Shown: positions 5,751 to 13,415, counted from the first letter of the stretch. The stretch is 23,342 nt of DNA from an uncultured Oscillospiraceae bacterium (GCA_947628265.1 CANQZF010000004.1:1-23342), one strand, 5' to 3'. A program made the numbers and translations. The notes: a model not told the origin generated them from the sequence alone.

Positions 5751-8426
5751 ATGAATTTATCGAGAAAATGGCTGAATGAGTTTGTAAAGATAGACGCCCC
5801 GGACCGGGAATTCGCCGAGGCCATGACCCTCTCCGGCTCCAAGGTGGAGACCACCGAGGACCTGGGCGCGGAAATTTCCAACGTCGTCGTGGGGCGGATC
5901 GTCTCCATGGACAAGCACCCCAACTCCGACCACATGTGGGTCTGCGGGCTGGACGTGGGCCGGGACGAGCCGGTACAAATCGTCACCGGGGCCTGGAACG
6001 TCCACGTGGGGGACCTGGTGCCCGTGGCGCTCCATCGCTCCACCCTCCCCGGCGGGAAGAAGATCGAAAAGGGCAACCTGCGGGGCGTCAAGTCCAACGG
6101 TATGCTCTGCTCACTCCGGGAATTGGGCCTCGATGAGCGGGATTTCCCCTACGCCGTCATCACCGCCGCCGCCCTTTTAAATGACTACCACCCCATCGAC
6201 CCGGAAAAGCCCTCCATCCCGGCGGACATCGCGCCGGGGGCCAAAATTTACGGCCCCGTGGTGGCCGCCAGAGTCACCGACTGCGCTCCCAACCCCGACG
6301 GCACCTTCACCCTGACGCTGGAGCCCGCCGCCACGGCGGTCACCCCCTGCCAGAACGTCCACGCCGGGGACATGGTGGCCCACAACACGAAAACGAACAC
6401 CGTCTGCACCCTTTCCGACCTCCGCGCCGAGCAGCGGGAGTTCCCCCACTGCATCGAGGACGGCATCTTCGTCCTCCGGGAGCCCTGCGCCCCCGGCGAC
6501 GACATCAAACCCGTCATCAACGCCGACGACTCCGTTGTGGAGTTCGAGATCACCCCCAACCGCCCGGACTGCCTCTCCGTCATCGGCCTTGCCCGGGAGG
6601 TGGCGGCGACGTTTGACAAACCTTTGACGCTCCACGAGCCCGCCGTCCGGGGCGGCGGCCCCGGCGTCCTCACCGATTTACTCTCCGTGGAGACCCGGGA
6701 CCCCGACCTCTGCCCCCGGTACACCGCCCGGATGGTGCGCAATGTGAAGATCGCCCCGTCCCCCAAGTGGATGCGGGAGCGCCTTCGCTCCATGGGCGTC
6801 CGGCCCATCAACAACATCGTGGACATCACAAACTACGTGATGCTGGAGTACGGCCAGCCCATGCACGCCTTCGACTACCGCTACGTCCAGGGCGGGAAGA
6901 TCGTGGTCCGCCGCGCCTCGGAGGGCGAGGAGCTCACCACTCTCGACGGCCAGGTCCACACCCTGAACGCCAACCACCTGGTCATCGCCGACGACACCCG
7001 GGCCGTGGGCCTCGCCGGCATCATGGGCGGCCTCAATTCCGAGATCGTCGCCGATACCGCCGACGTGGTCTTCGAGTCGGCCAACTTCGACGGCACCTGC
7101 ATCCGCAAGGGCGCTCTCGCCCTCGGTATGCGCACCGAGGCCAGCGCCAAGTTCGAAAAGGGCCTCGATGTCATGAACACCCTCCCCGCCGTGAACCGGG
7201 CCTGTGAGCTGGTGGAGCTTTTGAGGGCCGGGGAGGTTCTGGACGGCGTCATCGACGTCCAGAACCGTATGCCGGAGCCCTATAAAATGACCCTGGAGCC
7301 GGAGAAGATCAACGCCCTCCTGGGCACCGACGTGCCGGAGTCCGAAATGGTCCGCATCCTGCGCAAGCTGGATTTTCAGGTGGACGGCCGGACCGTCACC
7401 GTCCCCAGCTTCCGGGGCGACGTGCGCCGGATGGCGGACCTGGCCGAGGAGGTGGCCCGTTTTTACGGCTACAACAACATCCCCGTGACCCTCATGCGCG
7501 GCCAGACCACCGAGGGCGGCTACAACGACGCCCAGAAGCTGGAAAATAAGCTGGGCGCTCTCGCCCGGGAGTGCGGCTATGACGAGATCATCACCTACTC
7601 CTTCATCTCCCCCTCGGCCTACGACAAGATCCTCTGGGCCCCGGAGGACCCCCGCCGCCAGTCCTTCAAGATTTTGAACCCCCTGGGGGAGGACACCTCC
7701 ATCATGCGTACCACCTCCCTCCCGTCGATTTTGGACATCCTGGCCCGGAACAACAACTTCCGCAACAAGAACGTGAAGCTCTACGAGCTGGGCCGCGTCT
7801 ACCTCCCCGGCGGGGAGGACGGCCTTGCCGACGAGCGCCGGGTCCTGACCCTGGGCGCTTACGGCGACGACATGGACTTCTACGCCATGAAGGGCGCGGT
7901 GGAGACGATCCTCCGGGGCATCCGCGCCCGGGACGTGGAGTTCGTCCCCTGCGCCGATAACCCCTCCTACCACCCCGGCCGCTGCGCGAAAGTCACGAAC
8001 GGCGACGCCGTCCTCGGCGTGGTGGGCCAGATCCACCCTCTGTGCGCCAAAAACTACGGCCTCGACGCCGTCTACGCCGCCGAGCTTGACTTCTCGGCGC
8101 TCCTCGCCTCCCGTGGCCCCGACCCGGAGTACCGGCCCCTGCCGCGCTACCCCAGCGTCGCCCGGGATTTGGCCATCGTGGCGGACAAATCCGTCACCGT
8201 GGGGCAGATCGAGCGCTGCATCCGGGAAAACGGCGGCAAATACCTGCGGGGCGTGGCCCTTTTCGACATCTACGAGGGCCCCGGCGTCCCGGAGGGCAAG
8301 CGCTCCACCGCCTACTCCCTGACCCTGCGCGCCGACGACGGCACCCTCACCGACGACCACGCCGATGAGACGGTAAAGGCTATCCTCGCGGCCCTCCACG
8401 AAAAGCTGGGCGCGGTGATACGATAA
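5751..8426 (+). CDS. pheT: Phenylalanine--tRNA ligase beta subunit, with extra N-terminal segment
   Basis: Non-catalytic partner of PheS that binds and edits tRNA-Phe. Domains in order: N-terminal part and EMAPII-like tRNA-binding fold (about residues 40-130, ending in KSNGMLCSLRELGL), B3/B4 editing region after EFEITPNRPDCLSVIGLARE (265-284), B5, a catalytic-like core, and the C-terminal anticodon-binding fold (RYPSVARDLAIV to the end). At 891 residues it is about 90 longer than the usual roughly 800. The surplus lies near residues 133-235, between SLRELGLDERDFPYA and the normal continuation EDGIFVLREP. The extra stretch resembles the preceding tRNA-binding domain (NVHAGDMV against NVHVGDLV; REFPHC against RDFPYA). 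A good ribosome site, AAGGAGG, precedes the ATG. Identity is certain; the meaning of the insert is not. Confidence 0.97.
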   Translation: MNLSRKWLNEFVKIDAPDREFAEAMTLSGSKVETTEDLGAEISNVVVGRIVSMDKHPNSDHMWVCGLDVGRDEPVQIVTGAWNVHVGDLVPVALHRSTLPGGKKIEKGNLRGVKSNGMLCSLRELGLDERDFPYAVITAAALLNDYHPIDPEKPSIPADIAPGAKIYGPVVAARVTDCAPNPDGTFTLTLEPAATAVTPCQNVHAGDMVAHNTKTNTVCTLSDLRAEQREFPHCIEDGIFVLREPCAPGDDIKPVINADDSVVEFEITPNRPDCLSVIGLAREVAATFDKPLTLHEPAVRGGGPGVLTDLLSVETRDPDLCPRYTARMVRNVKIAPSPKWMRERLRSMGVRPINNIVDITNYVMLEYGQPMHAFDYRYVQGGKIVVRRASEGEELTTLDGQVHTLNANHLVIADDTRAVGLAGIMGGLNSEIVADTADVVFESANFDGTCIRKGALALGMRTEASAKFEKGLDVMNTLPAVNRACELVELLRAGEVLDGVIDVQNRMPEPYKMTLEPEKINALLGTDVPESEMVRILRKLDFQVDGRTVTVPSFRGDVRRMADLAEEVARFYGYNNIPVTLMRGQTTEGGYNDAQKLENKLGALARECGYDEIITYSFISPSAYDKILWAPEDPRRQSFKILNPLGEDTSIMRTTSLPSILDILARNNNFRNKNVKLYELGRVYLPGGEDGLADERRVLTLGAYGDDMDFYAMKGAVETILRGIRARDVEFVPCADNPSYHPGRCAKVTNGDAVLGVVGQIHPLCAKNYGLDAVYAAELDFSALLASRGPDPEYRPLPRYPSVARDLAIVADKSVTVGQIERCIRENGGKYLRGVALFDIYEGPGVPEGKRSTAYSLTLRADDGTLTDDHADETVKAILAALHEKLGAVIR

Positions 8427-8461
8427 TATACTATATATATAATGTAAAGGAGAGAAACGCA

Positions 8462-8752
8462 ATGACCAAGAAAACCACGGATATTCTGGCGTACATCACC
8501 ATCTTCGGGCTCATCATCGCCTTTGTCGCCGGCGACCGGGAGGAGTCCAAGTTCCACCTCAACCAGGCCCTGGTGCTGTGGCTGGCGAGCCTCATCTCCG
8601 GCGTCGTGGCCATCATCCCCGTGGTGGGATGGATCGTCACCACCGTGGCCAGCATCTTCCTCTTCGTCTGCTGGGTCATCGGCCTCGTCAGCGCCATCCA
8701 GGGCACCGAGAAGGCCGTCCCCCTCATCGGCGGCATCCAGCTGCTGAAATAA
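8462..8752 (+). CDS. Small membrane protein, DUF4870/Tic20-like
   Basis: A 96-residue protein with three hydrophobic segments at about residues 8-23, 36-54 and 56-80, separated by a charged loop GDREESKFHLNQAL. The pattern of a short first helix, a conserved FHLNQALVLWL stretch and two closely spaced helices with a PVVGWI turn matches DUF4870-type (Tic20-like) proteins, whose function is unknown. Ribosome site AAAGGAGA at 8446-8453 supports the start. It lies 35 bases after pheT with no terminator between, so it may be read from the pheST transcript. The A+T-rich gap (TATATATATAATG) could also hold a separate weak promoter. A hairpin follows the stop codon. Confidence 0.75.
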   Translation: MTKKTTDILAYITIFGLIIAFVAGDREESKFHLNQALVLWLASLISGVVAIIPVVGWIVTTVASIFLFVCWVIGLVSAIQGTEKAVPLIGGIQLLK

Positions 8753-8767
8753 AAATCCTCCCCTCAT

Positions 8768-8795
8768 GGGCCGCCGCTCCCGGCGGCCCGGCATT
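8768..8795 (+). terminator. Hairpin after the small membrane protein gene
   Basis: A 9-bp G+C stem (8768-8776 with 8781-8789) with a 4-base loop. Only a short T run follows after a few bases, so termination is likely but the element is not canonical. Confidence 0.6.
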
Positions 8796-8950
8796 TTCGA
8801 CGGGTTTGAAATTTTTTTGATAATTTTTGTTACAAAATCAAAAAAATTTTTTGGCCCAGTCTGGCGCAAAACCTCAAAACCCTTGCGGCCCTAAGCGTTT
8901 CGGGCTCTCAGGGCCCTGTAACTTTTTTGTAACTAATTTTCTATAAAATG
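8790..8950. other. Intergenic region with an A+T-rich inverted repeat
   Basis: No gene is seen. It holds a perfect 13-base inverted repeat of mostly A and T (8809-8821 with 8837-8849, 15-base loop). Flanking runs of T and A on both sides would let it act as a bidirectional terminator or as a curved upstream element of the S-layer promoter. A CAGGGCCCTG palindrome lies about 60 bases before the promoter. Confidence 0.5.
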
Positions 8951-8979
8951 TTGACAATGGGCGAAGGATGTGCTAGAAT
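8951..8979 (+). promoter_or_regulatory. Strong promoter of the expressed S-layer gene
   Basis: Consensus -35 TTGACA (8951-8956), a 17-base spacer, and -10 TAGAAT (8974-8979) preceded by the extended TG (8971-8972). It lies outside the 508-base inverted repeat, so it would stay in place if the segment inverted. Confidence 0.88.
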
Positions 8980-8985
8980 AATTTC

Positions 8986-9317
8986 AAATCCGTGGAAGAC
9001 CTCCCACAAAGCGCGCAACGCGGGGTGAGAGCTCCAAAACGGATGGCGTCCCAGCTTACAGGGTCGGACAGATCCGCTCCGAAAAAGCACGCGGAGCGGG
9101 GAGAGTCTTCATTATGTAAGTGTACGGCGGGGGTCCCCGGGACCGCCCACCCGCTGATCTCCGCCGTACTCCTCCTTTGGGGGATTTAAGAAAATTTCCG
9201 AAAGATGGGGAACAAATCGGGGACGCCGAAAGTCATAATGGTGTTTATGTCGGTTAGTCCGGCGTTTACATAATAAACTGTCCGGTTCATGTAACGGGCG
9301 AAATTAAAAAATTTTTT
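8986..9317 (+). promoter_or_regulatory. Long structured 5' leader of the S-layer gene
   Basis: About 340 bases between the inferred transcription start and the ribosome site, with no convincing gene. Stems seen: ATCCGT 8988-8993 with ACGGAT 9039-9044; CCGCTCCG 9074-9081 with CGGAGCGG 9092-9099; GTACGGCGG 9122-9130 with CCGCCGTAC 9161-9169, enclosing GGTCC/GGACC; and a long-range match ATTATGTAA 9111-9119 with TTACATAAT 9266-9274. Long, stable leaders are known for S-layer mRNAs. I could not match it to 6S RNA, SRP RNA, tmRNA, RNase P RNA or any riboswitch I know. A separate small RNA cannot be excluded. Confidence 0.6.
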
Positions 9318-9825
9318 TAAGGAGGAAACACTACATGAAGACTCTGAAGAAGACCCTGTGCTTGGTCTTGGCAGTAGTTCTTGCCTTGGGTGTCATGGTC
9401 CTTCCCGCGTACGCGGACAAGGAAACCTATGACAACTTCGAGGACAAGGATACTATCAGCGCCAAGTACGCCGAAGCGGTTGGTGCCCTTACCGGTTTGG
9501 GCGTGATCAACGGTAGGGACGACAACGTTGAGCCCCAGGCTTACATCAACCGTGCCGAGGCCGTGACCATGGTCGTCCGCGCCGTCCTTGGCAAGGCCGC
9601 CGCGACCCTGGCGAAGGCCGACACCAAGTTCGCCGACGTCACCAAGTCCCACTACGCCTCCCAGTACGTCCAGTACGCCGTGGAGAACGGCATCGTCGCC
9701 GGTAAGAGCGAGACCGAGTTCAAGCCCGACGATCTGGTCACCGGCTACGAGCTGGCCCGTATGGCCCTGGTCGCCGCCGACATCAAGACCGACTTCACCT
9801 CCGCCGCGTGGCAGAACCAGACCGG
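9318..9825. repeat. Left arm of the 508-base perfect inverted repeat
   Basis: It begins at the T just before the AAGGAGG ribosome site and ends 2 bases into codon 164 of SlpA. It is the exact reverse complement of 15823-16330 as far as I can read, third codon positions included. It encodes the signal peptide and first two SLH repeats. Both borders are abrupt. Confidence 0.95.
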
Positions 9826-12121
9826 CGTCGCCGCCTCTAAGGCTGAGCTGCTGGAGGGCCTTGAGCACATCACCAATCTCAACGATGCCCTCACCCGTGA
9901 GGAGTCCGCTCAGCTGATTTGGAAAGCTGTCACCTATGTTCCCGAAGGAGCGACCCTCAAGGTTACGGGAACCAAGAGCACCGGCGGCACCGCCACTGAC
10001 GTTGACTACACCGTCACCTATCCCGAAGAGTCCATCGGCGGCAAGGTCTACAAGCTTGAGTCTCGGTACAGCTGGAAATCTGGTGCTGTATACGTGAACG
10101 AGTATGGCAATCCCTCTGTTAGGCATTTCAACAAAGATACAAACGAGGTCTATTATGAAGGTGCCGTCAGCGCCATCACCGATTTCTATGTTAAGAGTGA
10201 CAGCCTGACCGTCGGTAATATTAAGACCGAGCTCGGCAAGAAAACCACTGATCTTCTCAAAGCACGTGTCTATGTGGATGGTTATTCCGAAAAATCTAAT
10301 GAATACAAAGTTATTAACGAGACTCCCGATACCGATCTCGATGTCGATAATAAGGTTGACCTCACGGACAACGGCACCACTAAAGTGGCGGACCGCGGCG
10401 CTCATGTAGTCATCTTCAAGGGTTACTGGGGCGGGGTCGATTACCTGATTTATATCAGCTACACCTATGCGGCTTACAATGGCAAAAAGACTGATAATGC
10501 CTATGCCACAAGCGCAAACAGCTGCACTAGTCCTGGTAATCCGACGACCCTGCCTCTGGGCAAGATGGACGCCGGCACGATCGCTACGTTCGGAATTACC
10601 CGGTATCCTCACTGGACTACTACTAACGTGAAGGTCCACGAGGCTGCTGCCAACGTGAATATCGTCCGCAAGAGCAACAACTCCAACGATCCTTATTTCT
10701 ACCTCAGCAACAATCCCGCCAAGAAGGTCTATGCTTCCGCTATGGCCATCTATGTGGACGAAGACGGCGTCGTTGCGCCTCTTACGTTCAAGCCCTATAT
10801 CGATGTCAGCGGCGACCAGTACTTCGATGTCTGGTATGACAACGACGGCAACGTTCTGGCGCTTGTTGAGGCCAATCCTGCCAATCCTGCTGATCTCATC
10901 AAGTACACCGACTTCGGCTATGTCCTTGAGTTCTCCAGCACCAAGGCCACCGGTCACTTCGACGACATGGAGACCGTAAGCGGGACTGATACTCCGGCTA
11001 CGGCTGAGGTCGTCATGGTCAACCTCAAGAGCGGCAAAGTTGGCATTTACAAGCTGGATGTTCAGTACAATAAGACCACCAAGACCTGGGATGCTATGGG
11101 TATTAATGGCAAGGTTAACTTTGCTATTACTACCACCGTCACTGGCGTGACTGAGAACACCTATGGTCAGACAGTTCTCCACGGCTTTGTTGCTTACAAG
11201 CAGCTGGCCACCGGCAATTACGGCATCACTGCTGTTGACAAGCTCGATAGCATCGGCAGCACCGACTACGACTTCGATGTCTACAGCACCTTCACAACCA
11301 GCAGGACTTATCCGGGCCGTGTCGATGTTGGCAGCGACATTCTCTATGCGGATGCCAACACTGAGGTTCGTGTTCTGAGCCACAAGGGACATACTACCCT
11401 GTCCGACGGTTCCAGAGTTAATAATTATCCTGTTACCGCTCTCACGGGCTATGCCAGCCTTGATAACATCGAGGTCTTCGCCAGCCCGACTGAAAAGTGC
11501 GACAACGCTAAGCATGAGGCTGAGATCGTTGGTGTTGATGCCCTGTTCTGCTATGACTCGAAGACCAAGATGATCACTCAGGCTTATGTCTTCGGTGATC
11601 AGACGCTCAAGAACCCCGTCAAGACCTATGACTACTGGGTCCTCGTCGAGCGCGACGACTCCTATCTGGACGGCGGTACAATGTTCACCTTCCTCCACGA
11701 TGGTGAGGTTGTTAAGCTTCACGCCGATGATTATGCGGTTGCAGAGATGGAACTCCAGTTCGACAATGCGCTGGATGCCGGCACGGTCTGCCACGTTGAA
11801 TACAAGGGCAGCGAGCTGATTGACGTCACACCTACTGCGGATGCACAGCATGTTGATACGTTGACTTGCGATGGCTTCAGCAACACTTCTGACGGCACCT
11901 ACTACGGATTCATCAACACTGACGATGGTAAGGAAAATGCTATGCGCTACCTTACTAAGGGTTGCTGGGTCTTCGATAAGACGCTTGTTGAAGAGGATGA
12001 TCCTGCCGACGCTTCTGTTGACACTGTCCATGTCGGCGATACCGTCACGGTCTACTACGCCACTGACGAGTACAAGGAAATCTCCCTGATCGTTATCACC
12101 GCACATAACCCCGCTGAGTAA
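9335..12121 (+). CDS. S-layer protein with SLH domains (SlpA, probably the expressed copy)
   Basis: A 928-residue secreted protein. Residues 1-27 are a signal peptide (KTLKK, hydrophobic core, cleavage after AYA). SLH repeats, which bind cell-wall polymer, cover about residues 35-85 (INRAEAVTMVVRA), 95-150 (FADVTKSHYASQYVQYAVENG) and 165-200 (ALTREESAQLIWKAV); the middle one is degenerate. The rest is a large acidic, Asn/Thr/Asp-rich body with no enzyme motif, no LPXTG and no membrane anchor, as expected of an S-layer subunit. TTA, CTA and TCA codons are virtually absent, which suggests strong codon selection and high expression. Ribosome site AAGGAGG at 9319-9325. It sits behind a strong promoter and long leader, and a strong terminator follows. 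Codons 1-163 are identical to SlpB; the body is only partly alike. Confidence 0.92.
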   Translation: MKTLKKTLCLVLAVVLALGVMVLPAYADKETYDNFEDKDTISAKYAEAVGALTGLGVINGRDDNVEPQAYINRAEAVTMVVRAVLGKAAATLAKADTKFADVTKSHYASQYVQYAVENGIVAGKSETEFKPDDLVTGYELARMALVAADIKTDFTSAAWQNQTGVAASKAELLEGLEHITNLNDALTREESAQLIWKAVTYVPEGATLKVTGTKSTGGTATDVDYTVTYPEESIGGKVYKLESRYSWKSGAVYVNEYGNPSVRHFNKDTNEVYYEGAVSAITDFYVKSDSLTVGNIKTELGKKTTDLLKARVYVDGYSEKSNEYKVINETPDTDLDVDNKVDLTDNGTTKVADRGAHVVIFKGYWGGVDYLIYISYTYAAYNGKKTDNAYATSANSCTSPGNPTTLPLGKMDAGTIATFGITRYPHWTTTNVKVHEAAANVNIVRKSNNSNDPYFYLSNNPAKKVYASAMAIYVDEDGVVAPLTFKPYIDVSGDQYFDVWYDNDGNVLALVEANPANPADLIKYTDFGYVLEFSSTKATGHFDDMETVSGTDTPATAEVVMVNLKSGKVGIYKLDVQYNKTTKTWDAMGINGKVNFAITTTVTGVTENTYGQTVLHGFVAYKQLATGNYGITAVDKLDSIGSTDYDFDVYSTFTTSRTYPGRVDVGSDILYADANTEVRVLSHKGHTTLSDGSRVNNYPVTALTGYASLDNIEVFASPTEKCDNAKHEAEIVGVDALFCYDSKTKMITQAYVFGDQTLKNPVKTYDYWVLVERDDSYLDGGTMFTFLHDGEVVKLHADDYAVAEMELQFDNALDAGTVCHVEYKGSELIDVTPTADAQHVDTLTCDGFSNTSDGTYYGFINTDDGKENAMRYLTKGCWVFDKTLVEEDDPADASVDTVHVGDTVTVYYATDEYKEISLIVITAHNPAE

Positions 12122-12176
12122 TCCCTACCCTAAGCACCCTTCCGCCCCCCGCGCGTATGCGCGGGGGGCGGTTTTT
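12119..12176 (+). repeat. 3' inverted repeat, SlpA copy
   Basis: The 58 bases from the SlpA stop codon through the terminator match, in inverted orientation, those after the SlpB stop (13358-13415). There are only about three differences (one C/A change, one extra T, one loop base). The two copies flank the recombinase gene. Confidence 0.9.
12142..12176 (+). terminator. Terminator of SlpA
   Basis: A perfect 13-bp G+C stem (12142-12154 with 12159-12171), loop GTAT, then T5. Confidence 0.95.
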
Positions 12177-12220
12177 GTGGGATTTTTGCGTCTTATTTGT
12201 GTCTTGCGGGGGGCGGAGGG

Positions 12221-12249
12221 TTGAAAAAACGGGTAGAAGTTCTCATAAT
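12221..12249 (+). promoter_or_regulatory. Promoter of the recombinase gene
   Basis: -35 TTGAAA (12221-12226), a 17-base spacer, and -10 CATAAT (12244-12249), between the SlpA terminator and the recombinase start. It lies inside the putative invertible segment and so would move with the gene. Confidence 0.75.
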
Positions 12250-12279
12250 CCTCTTTACCAGCTTAAAGGAGGTAATTTT

Positions 12280-13359
12280 ATGAGAAATCCAAACGGTTAC
12301 GGCGGGGTGTCCAGGCTCCCCGGGCGCAGGCGGCGGCCCTACCGGGCGCGGGTGACGTCGGAGTGGGTGCTGGCCGAGGACGGCCACCGGATCCAGCGCT
12401 ACCTGACCCTGGGGTATTTCGCCACCCAGGTGGAGGCCATCCGGGCCCTGGCGGAGTACAACGCCGACCCCTACAGCGCCGTCTCCCGGCAGGTCACCTT
12501 CCGGGAGGTCTTCGACAGGTGGAGCGAGACGTATTTTGAGAAGTACCCAGGGACGCGGCGGCTCACGCTCTGCGCCATGGGCTTTTGCCGGAGCCTCTGG
12601 GACCGGCCCATGCGGGACCTGCGGGCCGCCCAGCTCCAGGAGGTCATCAACGCCATGGAGGGCAAGTCCCGGGGGTACCAGTCCAAGGTCCGGTCCCTCA
12701 TGCACCTGCTCTACAAGTACGCCATGAGCCGGGACATCGTGGACCGGGACTGGTCGGGGTATGTGGAGCTCACCGCCCCGGAACGGGACTCGCCCCGGGT
12801 GACCTTCCGCCGGGAGGAGATCCGGCGGCTCTGGGCGCTGCGGGCCTCGGGCGGGCCGGTGCCCGGGGAGACGGCGGCGTATAGGGGGCTGGGGCTTCTC
12901 GACTCCGTGCTGGTGCTGCTCTACACCGGGCTGCGGGTGGGGGAGCTATTGGCGCTGCGGCGGGAGGACATTGACGTCCCGGGGCGGTCCATCGACCTTC
13001 GGGGCACGAAGACCAAGGCGGCGCGTAGGCGGGTGCCGCTGCACCGGGAGATCGTGCCGGTGGTGGAGGACCTTCTGGCCCGGGGGAAGCGGGAATTTTT
13101 CATTGAGGGGCCATCCGGCGGGCAGATGACCTACGGGCAGTATAAGTACGGCTGGTTCGACAAGGTCATGGCGGCATTGGGGCTCCGGCACACGCCCCAC
13201 GACACCCGCCACACCTTTGTATCCGCCCTGGACACCGCCGGCGTCCGCCCGGGCGCGGTGAAATTCATCGTCGGCCACAGCCAGCGCGACGTCACCGACC
13301 GCTACACCCACAAGGACCTCCCCGAGCTCATCCGGGAGGTGGATAAAATAACCTATTAA
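12280..13359 (+). CDS. Tyrosine recombinase / integrase between the two S-layer genes
   Basis: A 359-residue site-specific recombinase. Residues 1-65 resemble the arm-binding N-terminal domain of Tn916/phage-type integrases (GYGGVSRLPGRRRRPYRARV, then RYLTLGYFATQVEAIRALAE). About 70-165 is the SAM-like core-binding domain, and 175-359 the catalytic domain. Catalytic residues seen: Arg219 (TGLRVGE), Lys244 or Lys246 (GTKTKAARRRVPLH), His307 and Arg310 (HDTRHTF), His333 (GHSQ), and nucleophile Tyr342 (DRYTHK). The set is complete, so it should be active. The start is set by AAAGGAGGT at 12266-12274; the frame is open 41 codons further up but through the SlpA terminator. No excisionase, phage or conjugation genes are nearby. 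Its place suggests that it inverts the S-layer segment (inference). The nested 3' repeats flank it. Confidence 0.95.
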   Translation: MRNPNGYGGVSRLPGRRRRPYRARVTSEWVLAEDGHRIQRYLTLGYFATQVEAIRALAEYNADPYSAVSRQVTFREVFDRWSETYFEKYPGTRRLTLCAMGFCRSLWDRPMRDLRAAQLQEVINAMEGKSRGYQSKVRSLMHLLYKYAMSRDIVDRDWSGYVELTAPERDSPRVTFRREEIRRLWALRASGGPVPGETAAYRGLGLLDSVLVLLYTGLRVGELLALRREDIDVPGRSIDLRGTKTKAARRRVPLHREIVPVVEDLLARGKREFFIEGPSGGQMTYGQYKYGWFDKVMAALGLRHTPHDTRHTFVSALDTAGVRPGAVKFIVGHSQRDVTDRYTHKDLPELIREVDKITY

Positions 13360-13393
13360 AAAACCGCCCCCCGCGCAAACGCGCGGGGGGCGG
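13358..13393 (-). terminator. Terminator of SlpB
   Basis: The same 13-bp stem as the SlpA terminator (13364-13376 with 13381-13393), loop AAAC on the + strand. The run of six A before it gives T6 on the minus strand. It overlaps the recombinase stop codon. On the + strand there is no T tract, so it would end recombinase transcripts poorly. Confidence 0.9.
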
Positions 13394-13415
13394 AGGGTGC
13401 TTAGGTTAGGGATTA
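13358..13415 (-). repeat. 3' inverted repeat, SlpB copy
   Basis: Inverted counterpart of 12119-12176, including the stop codon TAA and the CCTAAGCACCC spacer before the hairpin. Together with the 5' arms, it shows that the two S-layer genes arose as a whole-gene inverted duplication. Confidence 0.9.

Noticed and set aside
8986..9200. A possible 6S RNA, SRP RNA, RNase P RNA, tmRNA or known riboswitch after the strong promoter.
   Set aside because: None of the conserved sequence blocks of these RNAs was found. It is listed only as a structured leader.
9317..12106. A 929-codon open frame antisense to SlpA, and a similar 970-codon one antisense to SlpB (13419-16331).
   Set aside because: Both are in codon register with the sense genes and stay open because TTA, CTA and TCA codons are avoided there. 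They have no ribosome site, and composition is that of a mirrored coding sequence. The same effect is seen opposite pheT and the dipeptidase.
12157..12279. A recombinase start 41 codons further upstream.
   Set aside because: It lies in the SlpA terminator hairpin and covers the recombinase promoter. ATG 12280 has a strong ribosome site.
12180..13360. The recombinase as a remnant of a prophage or conjugative element.
   Set aside because: No excisionase, relaxase, phage or tRNA attachment target is nearby, the gene is intact, and it lies exactly between two terminators of duplicated genes. A remote phage origin remains possible.
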